Of a stretch of 64,000 nucleotides of DNA, positions 1 through 8,972 are shown piece after piece (position 1 is the first letter of the stretch; each line of letters starts with the position of its first letter). Below the pieces are notes generated by a model. The model was not told where the DNA came from, did not search any database, and saw nothing but the letters and a program-made list of their open reading frames with translations. Source of the DNA: Motiliproteus sp036961355 (GTDB lineage Bacteria; Pseudomonadota; Gammaproteobacteria; Pseudomonadales; Balneatricaceae). The position numbers and the translations under genes were made by a program. The stretch is from positions 67,957-131,956 of the forward strand of contig JBALVL010000007.1 in assembly GCA_036961355.1 (NCBI GenBank), read 5' to 3'.

Positions 1-1160
1 CCAGCTGCAGCCATTTTGTGGCGCAAGCGATGACGGAACTTGGCCAGAAGACAGCTGTTATCGGTACTACCGGGAACGGCCTTGTTGACGAACTGCAAAC
101 TGCCACTCATACAACGCCTGACGCGGTGGAATTGCAGCAATTGCTGGCGGATCTTTATCAACAGGGCGTGGCCGCAGTAGCGATGGAAGTGTCATCACAT
201 GCATTGGAGCAGCAGCGTGTTGCGGGCATCGCTTTTGAGCAGGCGATCTTTACAAACCTCAGTCGTGATCATCTGGATTATCACGGCACCATGGAAGCCT
301 ATGCCGAAGCCAAAGCGCTGTTGTTTACCGGAAGCGGGCTGAAGCAGGCGGTAATTAACACCGATGATGATTTTGGGCGTCAGCTTTGGCAGCGATTGCA
401 GGGCCGCGTCGATGTTGTGGCGATTGGGAGGCGGCCGCTAGCGGGTGCAGCGCAGTTGCTCATCAAAAGTTGCCAGTTAACCCCGCAAGGGATTAAGGCT
501 TTGATTGACAGCCCCTGGGGTGAGTTACAGATCGATAGTCCGCTATTGGGTGAGTTTAATCTGTACAACCTGCTGAGCGCATTGGCGGTGGTGGTCGGTG
601 CGGGACAGTCGCCGCATAAAGCATTGGCTGTGTTGAACACGCTGTCGGGTGTGGTCGGACGGATGCAGGCGTTTGTGGCAGAGAATCAACCGCTGGTGGT
701 GGTGGATTATGCCCATACCCCCGATGCACTGGAGAAAGCATTGCAATCTTTGCGACAGCATAGTCGCGGTCGGCTTTGGTGTCTGTTCGGTTGTGGTGGT
801 GATCGTGATACCGGAAAACGTCCACTGATGGCCAAAGTTGCTCAACAGCATGCAGACCGGTTGATGATCACCAGCGATAACCCGCGGAGCGAAGCCCCGC
901 AGCAAATTATTGATCAAATTATCGCAGGGCTGGCAGAGCCAACAGCATCGACAATCGAGTGTCTGGGTGACCGTAAGCAAGCGATTGAGGCTGTAATTGA
1001 TCAGGCGGTGGCTGGCGATGTGGTGTTGATCGCTGGAAAAGGGCACGAAGATTATCAGGAAATTGATGGCGTACGTCATGCGTTTAGCGATATCGATATT
1101 GTACGCCACAGATTAAAAGCTGCTGTAGAGATGGTACCGGAGGTGAAGTGTGCTGACTAA
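1..1160 (+). CDS. murE: UDP-MurNAc-tripeptide synthetase MurE (5' truncated by window edge)
   Basis: Cytoplasmic Mur ligase that adds meso-diaminopimelate to UDP-MurNAc-L-Ala-D-Glu. The reading frame is open from the first bases and begins with SCSHF, which in MurE directly follows the ATP-binding GTNGKT loop. About 110 N-terminal residues therefore lie upstream and about 385 remain; the GTG at 18 is an internal codon. The motif TSDNPRSE near the C-terminus is the DNPR signature of enzymes that select meso-DAP rather than lysine, as expected for a Gram-negative. The central domain has NTDDDFG and the C-terminal domain has GKGHEDYQ. It overlaps murF by 11 bp, indicating translational coupling in the dcw operon. 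Confidence 0.97.
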   Translation, partial: SCSHFVAQAMTELGQKTAVIGTTGNGLVDELQTATHTTPDAVELQQLLADLYQQGVAAVAMEVSSHALEQQRVAGIAFEQAIFTNLSRDHLDYHGTMEAYAEAKALLFTGSGLKQAVINTDDDFGRQLWQRLQGRVDVVAIGRRPLAGAAQLLIKSCQLTPQGIKALIDSPWGELQIDSPLLGEFNLYNLLSALAVVVGAGQSPHKALAVLNTLSGVVGRMQAFVAENQPLVVVDYAHTPDALEKALQSLRQHSRGRLWCLFGCGGDRDTGKRPLMAKVAQQHADRLMITSDNPRSEAPQQIIDQIIAGLAEPTASTIECLGDRKQAIEAVIDQAVAGDVVLIAGKGHEDYQEIDGVRHAFSDIDIVRHRLKAAVEMVPEVKCAD

Positions 1161-2568
1161 TTGGACCTTGGCGGAGTTGCAGCAACCGTTGGCTGCGTTG
1201 CAGAGCCAGGGCGACTTGGCGGCTGTTGCGGTTAAGGGCGTTAGCACGGATACCCGCAGCATTGGCAGTGGTGACCTGTTTGTGGCATTGAGTGGTCCCA
1301 ACTTTAATGGCAACCAGTTTGTCGCCCAGGCGGAAACGGCAGGTGCCAGTGCTGCGATCGTCACCGAACTGCAGCCAATCAAACTGCCGCAGCTGCTAGT
1401 GGCCGATACCCGTATTGCATTGGGCCAGTTGGCCAAGCTTCATCGGCAAGCCTTTATCCGCCCCTTGGTAGCGATTACCGGTAGCAGTGGCAAGACCAGC
1501 GTCAAAGAGATGCTGGCACGGATTTTGGAACAACCGGTAGATGATGCCGAAGAGGTTCTGGCGTCGGTACTGGCAACCAGGGGCAATTTTAATAACGATA
1601 TCGGCGCACCCTTAACACTGTTGGCATTGCAGCCCGAGCATCGCTATGCGGTGGTTGAATTGGGCGCCAGTGGCAAGGGTGAAATCGCCTACACCGCTTC
1701 CTTAGCGCTGCCAGATGTGGCGATTTTAAACAACGCCGCCGGGGCACACCTTGAAGGCTTTGGCAGCTTACAGGGTGTGGTTGAAGCCAAAGGCGAAATT
1801 TTCGAAGGTTTGAGTGCTGATGGCGTCGCCGTCGTTAACCTTGATGATGCTAACTCCGGCTATTGGCTGGATTGTTTAGAAGGGCGCAAGCTACGGACGT
1901 TTAGTCTTAGCTCATCGCTAGCCGACCTGTTCGCGTGTGATCTGGAAACGGCTGAGGATGGCTGCTGTCGGTTTTTACTTAATAGCCATGAAGGCAAGCA
2001 GACGGTGACATTACAGGTAATGGGGCAGCATATGGTTGCCAATGCGCTGGCTGCGGCCGCGGCTGCCGATGCGCTGGGGTTTTCGTTAGACCAAATTCAA
2101 CGAGGGCTGGAACGTTACACCGGCGTTTCGGGTCGGCTGGCGACACTGCGAGGTATTCGTGGGGCGACCATTATCGATGATAGCTATAACGCCAATCCGG
2201 ATTCGGTCAAAGCCGCGATTCGGGTGTTAGCGTCACTGCCCGGAAAGAGGTTGTTGGTGCTGGGCAATATGGGTGAACTGGGCTCTGATGCCGTTGCGTT
2301 GCACGCTGAGGTTGGTCGGTTTGCCGCCAGTCAGCAGCTTGACGGTTTGTTCAGTGTGGGTGATCTGGCTGCGCACAGTGCCGAGGCTTTCGAGCGGCAG
2401 CGTCGCACCGATACAGGCAGCAGTCAGCCCGTTAACGCATACAGCGATAAACAGTTGTTGCACGAAGCGATCGAACCGCAACTGGAAAGTCACACGACGG
2501 TGCTGGTTAAAGGTTCCCGCAGCGCCGCGATGGAGCAGGTCGCCAACGGCCTAAGCGAAAAGGGGTAA
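1150..2568 (+). CDS. murF: UDP-MurNAc-tripeptide--D-Ala-D-Ala ligase MurF
   Basis: Adds the D-Ala-D-Ala dipeptide to complete the cytoplasmic UDP-MurNAc-pentapeptide. The 472-residue protein has the usual three Mur-ligase domains: an N-terminal substrate domain, the ATP loop ITGSSGKTSVKE near residue 110, the central NNAAGAHLEGFGS block, and the C-terminal DDSYNANPDS motif typical of MurF. It starts with GTG at 1150 inside the murE 3' end, preceded by GGAGGTGAAG as ribosome binding site. The mraY start follows four bases after its stop. Size and motifs are normal. Confidence 0.97.
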   Translation: MLTNWTLAELQQPLAALQSQGDLAAVAVKGVSTDTRSIGSGDLFVALSGPNFNGNQFVAQAETAGASAAIVTELQPIKLPQLLVADTRIALGQLAKLHRQAFIRPLVAITGSSGKTSVKEMLARILEQPVDDAEEVLASVLATRGNFNNDIGAPLTLLALQPEHRYAVVELGASGKGEIAYTASLALPDVAILNNAAGAHLEGFGSLQGVVEAKGEIFEGLSADGVAVVNLDDANSGYWLDCLEGRKLRTFSLSSSLADLFACDLETAEDGCCRFLLNSHEGKQTVTLQVMGQHMVANALAAAAAADALGFSLDQIQRGLERYTGVSGRLATLRGIRGATIIDDSYNANPDSVKAAIRVLASLPGKRLLVLGNMGELGSDAVALHAEVGRFAASQQLDGLFSVGDLAAHSAEAFERQRRTDTGSSQPVNAYSDKQLLHEAIEPQLESHTTVLVKGSRSAAMEQVANGLSEKG

Positions 2569-2572
2569 GCAG

Positions 2573-3655
2573 ATGTTGTTATGGTTGGCGGAATTTCTGT
2601 CCGGATATATCAGCGGATTCTCGGTATTTCAGTATTTGACCATGCGCGGGATCATGGGCGTGCTGACAGCGCTGGCGATATCGGTACTGTTTGGGCCGAT
2701 GATGATTCGCAAATTACAGCATTATCAGATCGGCCAGTCGGTACGTGACGATGGTCCGAAAAGCCATCTCAGTAAAGCCGGTACCCCGACGATGGGAGGG
2801 GCACTAATTCTGGTTGCGATGTTGGTCAGTACGCTGCTTTGGAGCGACCTGAGTAATCGTTATGTCTGGATCTGTATGATAGTGACGCTGATCTTTGGTG
2901 CGGTTGGCTGGGTTGACGATTATCGTAAAGTGGTTGAGAAGAACTCTGTCGGTTTACCTGCACGATGGAAGTACTTGTGGCAGTCGGTTGGTGGTATCGG
3001 TGCGGCCGTGGTTTTGTATTTAACGGCCCAAAGTCCGGTAGAAACCCAGTTATTGATCCCCTTTGTTAAAGATATGGCGATCGAGATGGGATTGCTGTTT
3101 ATGGTGCTGACCTACTTTGTGATCGTCGGTACTTCAAACGCGGTCAACCTGACAGACGGACTAGATGGTTTGGCGATTATGCCGACGGTGTTGGTTGCGG
3201 GTGCGTTGGCGGTGTTCTGCTATCTGAGCGGCAACGTCAAATTTGCCGACTATCTGCAAATTCCTTATGTCGCCGGTTCCGGTGAGCTGATCATCTTTTG
3301 CGGCACCATGGTGGGTGCCGGTCTTGGCTTCTTATGGTTCAACACTTACCCGGCTCAGGTCTTTATGGGTGATGTTGGTGCGCTGGCACTGGGTGCGGCG
3401 CTGGGTGTGGTCGCGGTGATTGTGCGGCAGGAGTTGGTGCTGGTAATCATGGGCGGAGTGTTTGTGATGGAAACGGTGTCGGTGATTCTGCAGGTTGGCT
3501 CGTTCAAACTTACCGGGCGGCGGATTTTTCGAATGGCCCCGATCCACCACCATTTTGAACTCAAAGGTTGGCCGGAACCGCGGGTGATCGTCCGCTTCTG
3601 GATCATCACCGTTATTTTGGTGCTGATCGGTTTGGCTTCGCTGAAGATCCGTTAA
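2573..3655 (+). CDS. mraY: Phospho-MurNAc-pentapeptide transferase MraY
   Basis: Integral inner-membrane enzyme that transfers phospho-MurNAc-pentapeptide to undecaprenyl phosphate, making lipid I. The 360-residue protein is polytopic, with about ten hydrophobic segments. It carries the expected cytoplasmic-loop motifs: SKAGTPTMGG near residue 65, the acidic DDYRK near residue 117, NLTDGLDGLA near residue 190, FMGDVGALALG near residue 265 and APIHHHFE near residue 320. Aspartates in DDYRK and NLTDG bind the catalytic magnesium in this family. It lies between murF and murD, as in E. coli. Confidence 0.98.
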   Translation: MLLWLAEFLSGYISGFSVFQYLTMRGIMGVLTALAISVLFGPMMIRKLQHYQIGQSVRDDGPKSHLSKAGTPTMGGALILVAMLVSTLLWSDLSNRYVWICMIVTLIFGAVGWVDDYRKVVEKNSVGLPARWKYLWQSVGGIGAAVVLYLTAQSPVETQLLIPFVKDMAIEMGLLFMVLTYFVIVGTSNAVNLTDGLDGLAIMPTVLVAGALAVFCYLSGNVKFADYLQIPYVAGSGELIIFCGTMVGAGLGFLWFNTYPAQVFMGDVGALALGAALGVVAVIVRQELVLVIMGGVFVMETVSVILQVGSFKLTGRRIFRMAPIHHHFELKGWPEPRVIVRFWIITVILVLIGLASLKIR

Positions 3656-3683
3656 TGAAAAAAGACGCGGGACAGGAAGGGTA

Positions 3684-5093
3684 ATGCAGCTGATCGGTAG
3701 CGACCAATTCACCATTATTATCGGTTTGGGTAAAACCGGGATCTCCTGCGCGCGTTTTCTGGCGGCCCGAAAAATTCCGTTTGCAGTTGCTGATACCCGC
3801 AAAGCACCGGCAAATTTGGCCTCGTTCCAGCAGCAGTTCCCTGGTATCGAAGTCTGTTGTGGTGATCTTGAACCTGATTGGCTGAAACGGGCCAATCGCT
3901 TGTTGGTGAGTCCTGGAGTATCCAGAAAAGAGCCTGCGATCGTGACGGCTGAAACAGCGGGCGTTGAAGTACTCGGTGATATCGACCTTTTTTGCCAGTC
4001 AGTCAGCGCCCCGATCATCGCGATTACCGGTTCCAACGCCAAGTCGACGGTAACCACTTGGGTAGGCGAGATGGCGCTGGATGCGGGCGTCGATGTCGGC
4101 GTGGGCGGTAATCTTGGAACGCCGGTATTGGATTTGCTAGAAGCGGGCGAGAAAGCGCTCTATGTGTTGGAACTGTCCAGCTTCCAACTCGAAACCACCG
4201 ACCAGTTACGGGCCGAAGTGGCAACAATTTTGAATGTTAGCCCCGATCATATGGACCGCTACGACGATCTGGCGGGCTATCATCGCGCTAAGACACGCAT
4301 CTACCGAGGCTGTAAACGGGTGGTGTTTAATCATGATGATCATTTGACCCAACCGTTACTGCCCGACAACCTGCCACAGATCAGCTTTCGGCTGGGACGA
4401 CCGGATCTGAATCAGTTCGGGGTCGTATCGCATCAGGGTGAGCTACATCTGGCCAAAGGCCTGCAGCCGTTGCTGCCGGTGAACGCGTTGAAACTGCGCG
4501 GCTCGCACAACCAGGCCAATGCATTGGCCTCCTTGGCGTTGGGGGACGCGGTCGGGTTGCCGATGCCATCGATGCTGCAGACGTTGCAGCGTTTTGGTGG
4601 CCTGCGTCATCGCTGCCAGTGGCTGCGTCAGCTTGATGGCGTCGATTATTACAACGACTCAAAAGGCACCAACGTTGGCGCGACACTGGCTGCCATTGAG
4701 GGGCTGGGTGCTGATCGGTTAGCGCAAACACCTCCCGGCAAGGTCGTGCTGATCGCCGGTGGTGAGGGCAAAGGGGCAGAGTTTACCGATCTGGCTGAGC
4801 CGATGCGTCGCTACGGCCGTCATGCGGTGTTGATTGGAACCGATCGTGAGTTGTTAGCTTCTGCGCTGGAAGAGGCGGTGCCCTGTCAACAGCAAGATAC
4901 GCTGGACGCCGCGGTAACGGTTGCGCAACAACTGGCCGAACCGGGCGATGTGGTGATGTTGTCACCCGCCTGCGCCAGTTTTGATATGTTCAGTGGTTTT
5001 GAACATCGGGGAGAGTGTTTTGAAACACAGGTACAAGCCCTCAAGCCCTCCCTCCAATCAGCCACCACCGCTGGCCGTGGAGGCCAGTCATGA
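3684..5093 (+). CDS. murD: UDP-MurNAc-L-alanine--D-glutamate ligase MurD
   Basis: Cytoplasmic ligase adding D-glutamate to UDP-MurNAc-L-Ala. N-terminal Rossmann-like domain with IIIGLGKTGISCARF, ATP loop ITGSNAKSTVTTW near residue 114, NVSPDHMDRYD in the central domain, and YYNDSKGTN in the region leading to the C-terminal domain. At 469 residues it is somewhat longer than E. coli MurD (438), mainly through a Gly/Ser/Gln-rich tail. The P-loop reads GSNAKST where many MurDs have GTNGKST. This substitution keeps Lys-Ser/Thr and is compatible with activity. The start follows GGACAGGAAGGG, and the ATGA at the end overlaps the ftsW start. Confidence 0.96.
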   Translation: MQLIGSDQFTIIIGLGKTGISCARFLAARKIPFAVADTRKAPANLASFQQQFPGIEVCCGDLEPDWLKRANRLLVSPGVSRKEPAIVTAETAGVEVLGDIDLFCQSVSAPIIAITGSNAKSTVTTWVGEMALDAGVDVGVGGNLGTPVLDLLEAGEKALYVLELSSFQLETTDQLRAEVATILNVSPDHMDRYDDLAGYHRAKTRIYRGCKRVVFNHDDHLTQPLLPDNLPQISFRLGRPDLNQFGVVSHQGELHLAKGLQPLLPVNALKLRGSHNQANALASLALGDAVGLPMPSMLQTLQRFGGLRHRCQWLRQLDGVDYYNDSKGTNVGATLAAIEGLGADRLAQTPPGKVVLIAGGEGKGAEFTDLAEPMRRYGRHAVLIGTDRELLASALEEAVPCQQQDTLDAAVTVAQQLAEPGDVVMLSPACASFDMFSGFEHRGECFETQVQALKPSLQSATTAGRGGQS

Positions 5094-6322
5094 GTTTCTC
5101 TCTGCGCTTACCGAGTCTTTCGTTGCCGGGCTTTCGATTGCCCAGAGTCCGTCTTTCCAGCGGCCGTCGGCCGTATGATCCGTTGTTATTGATCAGCGCC
5201 ACGAGTTTGCTACTGATCGGCTTTCTGATGATTACGTCGGCCTCGATGGAGGTCTCGGATCGCGATTATGGTTCACCGTTTTATCACGCTTTAAAACACG
5301 GCATTTTCATGCTGATCGCGTTAGTGGCGGCGGCAACGGTCTTTATGGTGCCGATGCGGTTTTGGCAACAGACCAGTCATTGGTGGTTGTTGTTGGGATT
5401 TGTGCTGTTGGTGTTGGTGTTGGTACCGGGCATCGGTCGTGAGGTCAACGGCAGTACGCGCTGGATCCGGTTGGGGCCAGTCAATATTCAGACCTCGGAG
5501 ATTGCCAAATTCTGCATGATTCTTTATATGGGTGGCTATCTGGTGCGCCGTCTAGAGGAGGTCAGAACGCAGTGGAGTGGTTTCCTGAAACCGATGGCGG
5601 TATTGAGCCTGTTTATCTGCTTGCTGCTGTTTGAACCCGATTTTGGTGCCGTGGTCGTGATGGGCGGAACCGTGCTAGGGATGATTTTTCTCAGCGGTAT
5701 GGTGCTGTGGCAGTTTTTACTGGTGGTGATCGGAGCGATTGCCGCCGCCGTGGTGATGGTTATCTCGTCGCCGTACCGATGGGAGCGGGTGACCTCGTTT
5801 TGGAATCCCTGGGCCGATCCGTTTGGTGCGGGCTACCAGTTGTCTCAGGCGCAGATCGCTTTCGGTCGGGGCGACTGGTTTGGCTTGGGGCTGGGTAATA
5901 GCGTACAGAAACTGTTCTACTTGCCCGAAGCGCATACCGATTTTGTGTTCTCGGTGCTGGCCGAAGAGTTGGGGCTGATCGGCGCTTTGTTTGTGCTGCT
6001 GTTATACGCCGTGTTGATCATTCGGATTTTTTATATCGGTCGTCGGGCCGAAGAGCAGGGGCTGCGTTACCACGGATATGTCGCCTACGGCATCGGTATC
6101 ATGTTTGCGGGTCAGGCGCTGATCAATATCGGTGTCAATGCGGGCGTATTGCCGACCAAAGGGCTAACCCTGCCGTTGGTCAGTTATGGCGGCAGCAGCT
6201 TGTTGGTCTGCCTGACGATGTTAGGCATGTTATCGCGAATACAGTTGGAGCGTTTTCGATTACAACGTGATGCCGGCTCTGAGGCTGTGACCAGCGGCAA
6301 ACCGCAGAGGAGCCCGGTGTGA
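5090..6322 (+). CDS. ftsW: Septal SEDS glycosyltransferase FtsW
   Basis: SEDS-family peptidoglycan polymerase of the divisome, which works with a class B PBP (FtsI) at the septum. The protein has 410 residues. A basic cytoplasmic N-terminus of about 35 residues is followed by roughly ten transmembrane segments. Family hallmarks include NGSTRWIRLG, the acidic FEPDFGAVVVM segment, SFWNPWADPFGAGYQLSQ, and the LPEAHTDFVFSVLAEELG block with the essential aspartate. PTKGLTLPLVSYGGSS lies near the C-terminus. ATGA overlap with murD and a 4-bp overlap with murG place it within the co-translated chain. Confidence 0.97.
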   Translation: MSFSLRLPSLSLPGFRLPRVRLSSGRRPYDPLLLISATSLLLIGFLMITSASMEVSDRDYGSPFYHALKHGIFMLIALVAAATVFMVPMRFWQQTSHWWLLLGFVLLVLVLVPGIGREVNGSTRWIRLGPVNIQTSEIAKFCMILYMGGYLVRRLEEVRTQWSGFLKPMAVLSLFICLLLFEPDFGAVVVMGGTVLGMIFLSGMVLWQFLLVVIGAIAAAVVMVISSPYRWERVTSFWNPWADPFGAGYQLSQAQIAFGRGDWFGLGLGNSVQKLFYLPEAHTDFVFSVLAEELGLIGALFVLLLYAVLIIRIFYIGRRAEEQGLRYHGYVAYGIGIMFAGQALINIGVNAGVLPTKGLTLPLVSYGGSSLLVCLTMLGMLSRIQLERFRLQRDAGSEAVTSGKPQRSPV

Positions 6323-7413
6323 GCGGCGCGATGAAAACAATTCTGGTGATGGCCGGCGGAACCGGAGGCCATGTCTTTCCTGCGCTGGCAACTGCCAAAG
6401 AGTTGCAGCAACAGGGTTGTCATATCGAATGGCTTGGCAGCCAGCGCGGTATCGAAAACAGATTGGTCCCGGCCGCTGATATCAAATTGCATAGCATTTC
6501 GGTGACCGGCTTGCGGGGCAAAGGCCGGTTGAGTTTATTGCTGGCACCGTTCAAGTTGCTGCGGGCGTTGTGGCAAGCATTCGTGGTTGTAAGGCAGGTC
6601 AATCCGGATGCGGTATTGGGGATGGGCGGTTTTGCCAGTGGCCCCGGTGGTCTGGCGGCCTGGCTGTTGCGTAAACCGTTGCTGGTTCATGAACAAAATG
6701 CAGTGCCCGGAATGACCAATAAGATACTGGCCCGATTTAGCCGAACTGTGATGGAGGCGTTCCCCGGGGCGTTTGGTGGCGCGGTGAAGACGTTGGCCAC
6801 CGGTAATCCGGTACGCAGCGATATTGCGGCGCTCGAGCAGCCGCAGGTTCGCTATCGCAGCAGAAATGGTGCACTGCGGTTGCTGGTCGTTGGCGGTAGT
6901 CTGGGAGCGCAGGCGATTAACCAGTGCGTTCCGCAAGCGTTGGCGCTGATTGATGAAGCCGAGCGTCCAGAGATTTGGCATCAGGCTGGCGCGAACAATA
7001 TCGATGCGGCTTTACAGGGCTACGCTGAGGCTGCTGTTGCGGCTCGGGTGGAGCCTTTTATTGATGACATGCAGGCCGCTTACGGTTGGGCCGACCTTGT
7101 GCTCTGTCGTGCCGGAGCTCTGACCATCAGCGAACTGGCGATGGCGGGTGTGGCCTCAGTACTGGTGCCCTATCCGTTTGCGGTCGATGATCACCAAACG
7201 GCCAATGCCCGTTTTCTGTCCGATCAGCAGGCGGCGGTACTGTTACCGCAGTCGGAGATGAACCCGCAGCGGTTATTGCAGGTATTTGAACAACTGTTGC
7301 CACAAACCGGTGACAGAGAGTCCTTAGTGGCGATGGCGCAGCGCGCCCGTGCCCTGGCAGCCCCTGATGCGACAAGGCGGGTTGCTCAACAATGTTTGGA
7401 GTGTGCAAACTGA
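6319..7413 (+). CDS. murG: UDP-GlcNAc:lipid I N-acetylglucosaminyltransferase MurG
   Basis: Peripheral inner-membrane GT28 enzyme that converts lipid I to lipid II. The N-terminal glycine-rich loop AGGTGGHVFPA lies near residue 12, and the C-terminal UDP-GlcNAc-binding domain has GGSLGAQAIN near residue 190 and CRAGALTISELAMAG near residue 260. I chose GTG at 6319, which overlaps the ftsW stop, because an AGAGGAG site lies 5 to 10 bases upstream and the resulting MSGAMK N-terminus matches the E. coli MSG start. ATG at 6331 would be a shorter alternative. Length of 364 residues is normal. Confidence 0.97.
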   Translation: MSGAMKTILVMAGGTGGHVFPALATAKELQQQGCHIEWLGSQRGIENRLVPAADIKLHSISVTGLRGKGRLSLLLAPFKLLRALWQAFVVVRQVNPDAVLGMGGFASGPGGLAAWLLRKPLLVHEQNAVPGMTNKILARFSRTVMEAFPGAFGGAVKTLATGNPVRSDIAALEQPQVRYRSRNGALRLLVVGGSLGAQAINQCVPQALALIDEAERPEIWHQAGANNIDAALQGYAEAAVAARVEPFIDDMQAAYGWADLVLCRAGALTISELAMAGVASVLVPYPFAVDDHQTANARFLSDQQAAVLLPQSEMNPQRLLQVFEQLLPQTGDRESLVAMAQRARALAAPDATRRVAQQCLECAN

Positions 7414-8972
7414 TGGCTAATTCTAGAACTGAATCAAAGCCTGGCGCGGTGCGTGCCAAGCGCTCTTACGAATTACCCGAGATGCGGCGAATTAAGCGGA
7501 TCCATTTTGTCGGCATCGGCGGTGTTGGCATGTGCGGCATCGCCGAAGTGTTACTCAACCAGGGCTACCAGATCGCAGGTTCGGATATTCGCGAGTCGGC
7601 AGTGACGCAGCGACTGCGCCAATTCGGTGCCGAGATCCATATTGGCCACCGTGAAAGCAACATCGATGAGATTGATGCGTTGGTGGTCTCAAGCGCGGTG
7701 GGTGAAGACAATCCTGAAGTGATTGCCGCCCGTGCACAGCGAATTCCGGTGGTACGCCGGGCCGAAATGCTGGCTGAATTGATGCGCTACCGTCACGGTA
7801 TTGCGGTTGCAGGGACCCATGGCAAAACGACCACGACCAGCCTATTGGCATCTGTGTTAGCGCAGGCGGGACTGGATCCAACCTTTGTTATTGGCGGCAA
7901 GTTAACCAGTGCCGGTACCAATGCGCGAATGGGTGAGAGCCGCTACCTGGTCGCCGAAGCCGATGAGAGCGATGCGTCGTTCCTGCACTTACAGCCGATG
8001 GTCTCGATTGTCACCAACATCGAAGCCGATCACATGGACACTTACGGCGGTGACTTTAATCAGCTTAAGAAAACCTTTGTCGATTTCCTGCATAACCTGC
8101 CGTTCTATGGTTTGGCGGTGCTCTGTACCGATGATGCCGTCGTGCGCGATATCCTGCCTGAAATTAGCCGCCCGATTCTGACCTACGGCCTTAACGAAGA
8201 TGCCGATTACCGTGCTGTCGATATCGAACAGCAAGGGATGGTGACCCGCTTTACCGTGTTGCGTCCGGATGATCAGTCTGCGCTACAGATAAGTCTTAAT
8301 ATGCCGGGGGAGCACAACGTTCTGAATGCGCTGGCGACTATTGCAGTCGCCTCCGATGAGGGGATCAGTGGTGAGGCTATCCAGCTGGGTTTGGGCCAAT
8401 TTGAAGGTGTTGGGCGACGATTCCAGATTCAGGGCGATTTCCCTGTTACTGATCCTGATAGCGGCGAGCAAGGTACGGTGATGATGGTTGACGATTACGG
8501 CCATCACCCCAGTGAAGTGGCAGTAACAGTCGAGGCGATTCGTAAAGGCTGGCCGGACAAACGGTTGGTGATGATGTATCAGCCGCACCGTTACAGCCGC
8601 ACCCGTGATCTGTATGAAGATTTCGTTCACGTGTTGTCTGAAGCCGATGTATTGCTGCTGATGGATATCTATCCGGCCGGTGAGGATCCGATTGCGGGTG
8701 CCGATGGTCGTAGTCTGTGTCGCAGCATACGCCAGCGCGGCCAAGTCGATCCGGTCTTTGTCGAGCGAGGCGAAGACCTGGGCAAATTGTTACAGAACTT
8801 GCTTCGCCCCGGGGATCTGTTATTGACCCAGGGAGCCGGCGATGTCGGCGCCTTATCGATTGATCTGGCACAGCGGCAGTTACAGCCATTACCGGCTGAG
8901 CAGAGCTCGCAGGAAATGGGTTCAGAGGAGAGTGCTTCAAAGGAGAGTACTTCACAGGAGAAAAAGGCATGA
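7413..8972 (+). CDS. murC: UDP-N-acetylmuramate--L-alanine ligase MurC
   Basis: First Mur ligase, attaching L-alanine to UDP-MurNAc in the cytoplasm. It shows PEMRRIKRIHFVGIGGVGMC at the start of the Rossmann domain, the ATP loop AGTHGKTTTTSL near residue 130, and MVDDYGHHPSEV plus YQPHRYSRTRDL in the C-terminal domain. I chose ATG 7413, which shares one base with the murG stop and gives the usual MurC N-terminus (519 residues). The ATG at 7392 would add seven residues and lie within murG. The extreme C-terminus is a Ser/Glu/Lys-rich tail of about 25 residues encoded by a 15-bp tandem repeat. Confidence 0.97.
   Translation: MANSRTESKPGAVRAKRSYELPEMRRIKRIHFVGIGGVGMCGIAEVLLNQGYQIAGSDIRESAVTQRLRQFGAEIHIGHRESNIDEIDALVVSSAVGEDNPEVIAARAQRIPVVRRAEMLAELMRYRHGIAVAGTHGKTTTTSLLASVLAQAGLDPTFVIGGKLTSAGTNARMGESRYLVAEADESDASFLHLQPMVSIVTNIEADHMDTYGGDFNQLKKTFVDFLHNLPFYGLAVLCTDDAVVRDILPEISRPILTYGLNEDADYRAVDIEQQGMVTRFTVLRPDDQSALQISLNMPGEHNVLNALATIAVASDEGISGEAIQLGLGQFEGVGRRFQIQGDFPVTDPDSGEQGTVMMVDDYGHHPSEVAVTVEAIRKGWPDKRLVMMYQPHRYSRTRDLYEDFVHVLSEADVLLLMDIYPAGEDPIAGADGRSLCRSIRQRGQVDPVFVERGEDLGKLLQNLLRPGDLLLTQGAGDVGALSIDLAQRQLQPLPAEQSSQEMGSEESASKESTSQEKKA
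8922..8966 (+). repeat. 15-bp tandem repeat (3 units) ending murC and carrying the ddl ribosome binding site
   Basis: Three consecutive 15-bp units, TCAGAGGAGAGTGCT, TCAAAGGAGAGTACT and TCACAGGAGAAAAAG, encode the Ser/Glu/Lys-rich MurC tail. Each contains an AGGAGA Shine-Dalgarno-like core. The last one sits eight bases upstream of the ddl start and is its likely ribosome binding site. The other two are upstream copies of the same sequence. Confidence 0.8.

Noticed and set aside
3332..4057. Antisense frame spanning mraY and murD
   Set aside because: Opposes two well-supported genes, His/Arg-rich random-looking translation.
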